Source of the DNA: CAYXVU01 sp964468725
GTDB taxonomy: Bacteria; Acidobacteriota; Blastocatellia; UBA7656
Assembly (NCBI GenBank): GCA_964468725.1
Contig: CAYXVU010000252.1
Span: 1-8,689, forward strand
DNA length: 8,689 bases
Direction: 5' to 3'
The notes beneath the pieces were generated by a model. It did no database searches and was not told the origin of the DNA. It saw only the letters and a list, made by a program, of their open reading frames with translations. This document shows, piece after piece, positions 5,194-8,689 of this stretch. Both the position numbers and the translations under genes were made by a program. How positions within the stretch are numbered: position 1 is the stretch's first letter; the number at the start of each line of letters is the position of its first letter.

Positions 5194-8187
5194 ATGAACC
5201 TTCTTATCGGGGCTGCCGACTCAGGGAAGACGACGCGCCTCATCGCGCAGGTCGTAGCGGCGCTCGCTCAGGCGCACGGGCGCATCGCCTTGATCGTGCC
5301 CTCCGCAAGCGCGCAAAGCCCTGTCGCTACCCGCCTGCAAGTCGCTTGCGACGCCGCCCAACCCAGCCCAACCAGCGTGGCGCAGAGGGTCAAAACCTTT
5401 CCCGCCCTCTATCAGGAAGTTTTGTCGCTCACCACAGGGTTGCCAGCAATCATTCAACCTCTCGACCGTGAGCGCCTGCTGCGCAGAACCATCCGGCAGC
5501 TTGCCGCCGAGCGCTCGCTCTCTTACTTTTCCGGCATTGCCGATAGCGCAGGGCTTGCCGCTGCGCTCGCTTTGCTGTTTGATGAGTTGTGGCGCAGCGG
5601 AACCGACTCCGCAGACTTTGCCCGTTTGAGGGCGCACGGTAGCGCCAAAGATCAAGACCTCGCCCGCATCTTTTCGCGCTATCAGGCCGCGCTCGTCGCG
5701 CGCCGCGAAATGGATACGGAAAGCGCGGGGCTTGCGGCTGTGCGCGCGCTGGAAGATCGTTTGATGCGCCCTCCGNNNNNNNNNNNNNNNNNNNNNNNNN
5801 NNNNNNNNNNNNNNNNNNNNNNNNNNNNNNNNNNNNNNNNNNNNNNNNNNNNNNNNNNNNNNNNNNNNNNNNNNNGCGCCGAAGACGACATCTCTATCAC
5901 CTCTGCGCCCGACCGTGCACGTGAAGTCCGGGCGGTGGCGCGCGAAATCCGGCGCTTACTCTCGGTTGACGATTTTGCACTCGATGACATCGCCCTCGTC
6001 TGTCGGTCGCTCGCCCCCTACACCCATCATCTGGAACGGATATTTGACGAATACGAAATCGCTCTGACGATTGATCGTCCCTACGCGCTCAGCGAGCAAC
6101 CGTTGATGCTGGCCGTCAGCAAGCTGCTCACCCTTGCTGACCGAGGGTTCCCTCGCCGCGAGGTAATCGAATGTTTGCGCTCGCCCTATTTCGATGTGTC
6201 GGCTTTCGGGCTTGGCGAAGCGGAAACCAATCTGCTTGAACAACTCTCGCTCCGCCGCACGATCACGCGCGGTCACGACCAATGGGTGAAAGCGATCAAA
6301 GAGACGAGTCGTAAAGCGCGCAAAGAGGCTCGCCTCGACTATCTCGAACCATTCGACGCCGATGAAGAGGCGTGGCAACAACGGCTGCGGCAACTAGGCG
6401 AGGGAGTCGAACACTTTTTCGAAACCATTACGCCAGCCCCTGTCGCCTTGCTGCGCGATCATGCCAGCGCGGCTCTAACGCTATTGGAAAGGCTGGGAGT
6501 GGACAACCGCATCGGGCAGAGCAGGCAAACGCCGCGCGACGAATTGGCGCTCACAGCGTTGCGCAATCTGCTCAAAGCATTCCATCATGACCCCGAAGAA
6601 GACCGCGACGCGCGCATCGCGTCAAAACTCTTCGCTCAGGAGTTGGAACGCGCCGCTCGCGGCTTAGCTTTTGACCGTCCGCCGTTGAGCGCCCCTTCAG
6701 TGATAGGGCAAGAGGTTCACAACCTGAAGCCCAGACGTTATCGCGCCGTCTTCATTCTCGGTTTGGTCGAAGGCGAGTTCCCAGCCCGCATCGCAGAGTC
6801 TTTTCCCTACACGCGCAGCGAACGCGAAGAGTTGCGCCAATGCGGCATTGATCTGACCGAGACGACCAGTGAAGCAGGAGCGGACTTGTTGCAATTTTAC
6901 AAAGCCTTCTCGTCGGCAAGCGCGCGGCTCTATCTGAGCTATGCGCGTGCCGACATTGCAGGCAGCGAGTTATTGCGGTCGTACTTGCTTGATGAAGTCA
7001 AAGCGGTCGCCGCCGTGCGTGAGATTCGCTTGGCGCAATCCGAACCGCACACACCGCGCGATTCGATGTCGGTGGCGGAACAACAGATGGCGGCGGCGCG
7101 CAGGCTGCGCCTTGAGTTGTCGGCAGGGCGTGAAGCAATTGAGGATGCCGAGTTGCAAGGCGCTCACCGACAGCTATCGCAGAGCGTGAAGAGTTGGCCG
7201 TTCACAGTGCGCGCAGCGTTGCTGGAAACGGCGCGGTTGAGCGGTCAGGTTGCGGGCAAGTATCGCGGACGAATCGAAGCGCCCGACTTGCAGCAACGCC
7301 TCCGTCAACTATTAGGGGCGAGTCATCAATGGAGCGCGAAGCAGTTGAATGACTATGGCGTCTGTCCTTTTCGCTTCTTCGCCCTTCACCTGCTCAAACT
7401 CAAAGAGGCGAAAAATCCCGTTGAAGGTTTTTTACCGCCGGAGCGCGGCATCGCCTATCACCGTATTTTGGAGAAAGCCTACCTGCGCGCCCGACAAGAG
7501 GAGTTTGACTTCACCCGCGAGCGGGCGGAAGANNNNNNNNNNTTCGCCTACAAGGTGCTCGAAGACATGGCCGAAAATGATGAAGTGCGGCGCAACCACT
7601 TTTGGGAGCTTGAGAAGGACGAAATCAAACGGCAGGTTATCGCTTTGGTGCTGATCGAGTCGGAATGGCGGAAGGACTCGCTTACTCAACCCTTGCGCTT
7701 CGAACAACCATTCGGATACAACGGCATCGCACCGCTCATCATTGCCTGCGAGAGCGGCACGGTGCAGGTGTGCGGTGTGATTGATCGCATTGATGAGAGC
7801 GACGATGGCTGGATAGTGATTGATTACAAAACGGGGCGCACACCGATTCGCATCAACGATGCGGTGGACGGGCGCAACCTGCAACTGCCGATCTATGCCT
7901 TAGCCGCCGATCAGGTGATGACGAAAAGCAAGCCCGTCATCGGAGCCTATTACCTGCACATCGCCAGTCGAAAGAAGGGTTCCGAATTACCACATCCGCG
8001 CGATGAATCGTTGTCGCTCAAGACGATCACCGCACAAGCCGAAACCTATATTCGCCAGTACGCGACGCGGGCGCGCGGCGGCGAGTTTCCGGTCAAACCG
8101 AACCAAGATCGCTGCTACCCGCGCTGTAAATACGAAGCCCTCTGTCGCATCCGCTCAACTCGCCTCGCCGACGAACCCGACGAATAA
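5194..8187 (+). CDS. addB: AddB-like ATP-dependent nuclease subunit (PD-(D/E)XK nuclease family), with two assembly gaps
   Basis: The gene spans 997 codons including gap positions. The N-terminus has a Walker A, GAADSGKTT (6-14), placed as in AddB/RexB. Around 520-531 is FILGLVEGEFPA, the segment typical of the AddB helicase-like C-terminal half. The C-terminal nuclease domain (about 710-997) shows H756 (YHRIL), D864 (GVIDRID), and D877-Y-K879 of the PD-(D/E)XK site. Cys724, Cys974, Cys978 and Cys984 match the four-cysteine iron-sulfur staple of AddB nucleases. AddB with AddA resects double-strand breaks for RecA; AddB contributes one nuclease, and its inactive helicase fold reads Chi in Bacillus. 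addA is not visible in the window. The 100-N gap (residues 195-228) removes the region before AEDDISITSAPDRAREVRA. Family members carry more than 33 residues there, so the real protein is probably longer (about 1,100). The start ATG has no Shine-Dalgarno, but the Walker A immediately after it supports the start. A RexB or unassigned PD-(D/E)XK helicase-nuclease is the main alternative. Confidence 0.82.
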   Translation: MNLLIGAADSGKTTRLIAQVVAALAQAHGRIALIVPSASAQSPVATRLQVACDAAQPSPTSVAQRVKTFPALYQEVLSLTTGLPAIIQPLDRERLLRRTIRQLAAERSLSYFSGIADSAGLAAALALLFDELWRSGTDSADFARLRAHGSAKDQDLARIFSRYQAALVARREMDTESAGLAAVRALEDRLMRPPXXXXXXXXXXXXXXXXXXXXXXXXXXXXXXXXXXAEDDISITSAPDRAREVRAVAREIRRLLSVDDFALDDIALVCRSLAPYTHHLERIFDEYEIALTIDRPYALSEQPLMLAVSKLLTLADRGFPRREVIECLRSPYFDVSAFGLGEAETNLLEQLSLRRTITRGHDQWVKAIKETSRKARKEARLDYLEPFDADEEAWQQRLRQLGEGVEHFFETITPAPVALLRDHASAALTLLERLGVDNRIGQSRQTPRDELALTALRNLLKAFHHDPEEDRDARIASKLFAQELERAARGLAFDRPPLSAPSVIGQEVHNLKPRRYRAVFILGLVEGEFPARIAESFPYTRSEREELRQCGIDLTETTSEAGADLLQFYKAFSSASARLYLSYARADIAGSELLRSYLLDEVKAVAAVREIRLAQSEPHTPRDSMSVAEQQMAAARRLRLELSAGREAIEDAELQGAHRQLSQSVKSWPFTVRAALLETARLSGQVAGKYRGRIEAPDLQQRLRQLLGASHQWSAKQLNDYGVCPFRFFALHLLKLKEAKNPVEGFLPPERGIAYHRILEKAYLRARQEEFDFTRERAEXXXXFAYKVLEDMAENDEVRRNHFWELEKDEIKRQVIALVLIESEWRKDSLTQPLRFEQPFGYNGIAPLIIACESGTVQVCGVIDRIDESDDGWIVIDYKTGRTPIRINDAVDGRNLQLPIYALAADQVMTKSKPVIGAYYLHIASRKKGSELPHPRDESLSLKTITAQAETYIRQYATRARGGEFPVKPNQDRCYPRCKYEALCRIRSTRLADEPDE
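5776..5875. other. Assembly gap, 100 N
   Basis: Exactly 100 N inside addB. A round 100 is a common placeholder for a gap of unknown size. The downstream frame happens to match the upstream frame across 100 bases, but this has a one-in-three chance and says little about the true length. Confidence 0.97.
7533..7542. other. Assembly gap, 10 N
   Basis: Exactly 10 N inside the AddB-like nuclease domain, between the His756 motif and the segment FAYKVLEDMAEN. The frame continues if the gap is 10 bases, but the true length may differ. Confidence 0.97.
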
Positions 8188-8315
8188 CTACTCGCCTACA
8201 AATTTGTTGCCAACAGATTTGTTTTCACTTGACGAAAGCTGCCCAGAAACATTATTCCGCCAATGAAATTGTTGGCAGCGATTTCGTTGGCAGTTTTCAA
8301 GATAGGAGAAGTAAG
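8188..8315 (+). repeat. Spacer with 15-nt-spaced short repeats and alternative stems
   Basis: ATTTGTT occurs at 8202-8208 and 8217-8223, and GTTGGCAG at 8271-8278 and 8286-8293; both pairs are spaced by 15 nt. The segment 8201-8214 can pair with 8271-8284 (13 of 14 positions counting G-U). The core of the same left arm can pair instead with 8286-8293. The two stems exclude each other, and the second ends about 10 nt before the Shine-Dalgarno of the next frame. No T-run follows, so this is not an evident terminator for addB. Confidence 0.4.
8304..8309 (+). promoter_or_regulatory. Strong Shine-Dalgarno before the interrupted ATPase frame
   Basis: AGGAGA is placed 6 nt before the ATG at 8316, the best ribosome binding site in the window. 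It points to translation beginning at 8316, in the same frame as the ATPase, although that frame meets TAG after 18 codons. Confidence 0.7.
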
Positions 8316-8372
8316 ATGAAAAAGAAACTGGAAAAGGCTGTTGGCAATTGGGTTAGCGGTGAGAGGTTTTAG
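8316..8372 (+). pseudogene. N-terminal segment of the ATPase gene, cut off by in-frame TAG (or an 18-residue leader peptide)
   Basis: This short frame encodes MKKKLEKAVGNWVSGERF and stops at TAG (8370-8372). The next three codons read G-R-E, followed by the ATG at 8382 in the same frame. From memory, ATPases of this type begin with a basic helix, then a WVxGxRFxGRE-like motif just before the P-loop region. The peptide plus the codons after TAG reproduce that motif with the stop at the variable or Trp position. A G-to-A change (TGG to TAG) would explain it. The strong Shine-Dalgarno belongs to this ATG. The alternatives are a real nonsense mutation, a base-call error, or a leader peptide with restart at 8382. 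Confidence 0.6.
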
Positions 8373-8381
8373 GGTAGAGAG

Positions 8382-8689
8382 ATGGAAATTGAGCGTTTCA
8401 TAGATTATCTCAATCATGGAGCAAGCATTTCATTGGTAGCTCAACGCCGCATCGGCAAGACGAGCTTAATGCAAGAGGTGGGGCGATTGATCGCAGACCG
8501 ATATGTGGTTTTGCAGGTTGACTTACAAAAGTGCGAATCGCCTGAAGACGCGATTGCCGAGTTGAGCATCGCCGTCAAACCTCATGAGTCGCTGTGGAGG
8601 CGAACGCAAGGTGTCTTTGGCAATATCCTTGATAAAGTGGCCGAGAGAATCGGTTCCATCGAAAAGGATGATGTCAAGTTCGCCATCCG
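8382..8689 (+). CDS. P-loop (archaeal-type/AAA-like) ATPase, 5' part, runs off window
   Basis: Open to the window end (102 codons and two bases). The P-loop segment SLVAQRRIGKTSLMQEV lies at residues 17-33 counted from the ATG at 8382, with Lys26-Thr27 as nucleotide-binding residues. It is followed by the beta-strand YVVLQVDLQKCESPEDAIAE (about 44-63), typical of the Arch_ATPase/AAA_16-like families, where proteins often begin just before the P-loop. Walker B, sensor and any C-terminal domains lie beyond the window, so the role cannot be named. Starting at 8382 leaves the P-loop intact. AGGG at 8371-8374, partly inside the upstream TAG codon, is 7 nt before this ATG and could serve restart after termination. 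GC content is lower here (89 of 180 bases in 8401-8580, about 49%) than in sampled stretches of addB (40 of 60 in 5281-5340 and in 6601-6660), a mild hint of different origin. Confidence 0.72.
   Translation, partial: MEIERFIDYLNHGASISLVAQRRIGKTSLMQEVGRLIADRYVVLQVDLQKCESPEDAIAELSIAVKPHESLWRRTQGVFGNILDKVAERIGSIEKDDVKFAI

Noticed and set aside
8205..8223. TGTTGCCAACA followed by a T-rich stretch as intrinsic terminator for addB
   Set aside because: The arms are 5 bp with a single-base centre, which cannot form a stable hairpin, and the T-rich part is interrupted.
8370..8372. Genome-wide amber recoding (TAG read as an amino acid)
   Set aside because: The phosphatase-like gene at the left edge ends with TAG at 300-302, and the other genes end with TGA or TAA, so the standard code explains the window. 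Local readthrough cannot be excluded but has no positive support.
1..8689. CRISPR array, tRNA, rRNA, transposase or prophage genes
   Set aside because: No regularly spaced direct repeats of CRISPR size, no cloverleaf-like segments noticed by eye, and no recombinase or transposase motifs in any frame.

Overview
This window looks like part of a draft bacterial chromosome, probably assembled from short reads or a metagenome, because two runs of N interrupt it (100 N at 5776-5875 and 10 N at 7533-7542). The protein-coding parts are fairly GC-rich, all three standard stop codons are used, and genes are densely packed. The MutS2, AddB-like and radical SAM sequences, together with intergenic relics of short heptad repeats, feel most like Acidobacteriota (perhaps Blastocatellia). 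That placement is inference from recollected sequence style, not from a search.

Layout from left to right: (1) the 3' end of a gene for a small protein tyrosine phosphatase-like protein of the DUF442 type (+). (2) A convergent junction with a 9-bp inverted repeat that covers the stop codon of the next gene. (3) A complete mutS2 gene (-), with a recognisable sigma70-like promoter and ribosome binding site. (4) A roughly 410-bp divergent intergenic region. (5) A complete gene for a radical SAM protein with a cobalamin-binding-like N-terminal half (+), substrate unknown. (6) A 97-bp spacer holding an inverted, heptad-phased repeat relic. (7) A long AddB-like nuclease/inactive-helicase gene (+), interrupted by both assembly gaps. 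(8) A spacer with 15-nt-spaced repeats that can form alternative stems. (9) The 5' end of a gene for a P-loop ATPase that runs off the window. Its conserved N-terminal segment is separated from the rest by a single in-frame TAG.

The genes do not form an obvious pathway. MutS2 (recombination/ribosome-collision factor) and AddB (double-strand break resection with AddA) both belong to genome maintenance, but they are on opposite strands and are separated by the radical SAM gene. addA is not in the window. The radical SAM and addB genes are co-directional, 97 bp apart, and could be co-transcribed. The most interesting item is the amber-interrupted ATPase at the right edge. The short frame before the TAG has a near-ideal Shine-Dalgarno, the frame is preserved across the TAG, and one base change would restore a tryptophan in what I recall as a conserved motif. 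No confident new multi-gene system is visible. No tRNA, rRNA, CRISPR array or transposase was seen.
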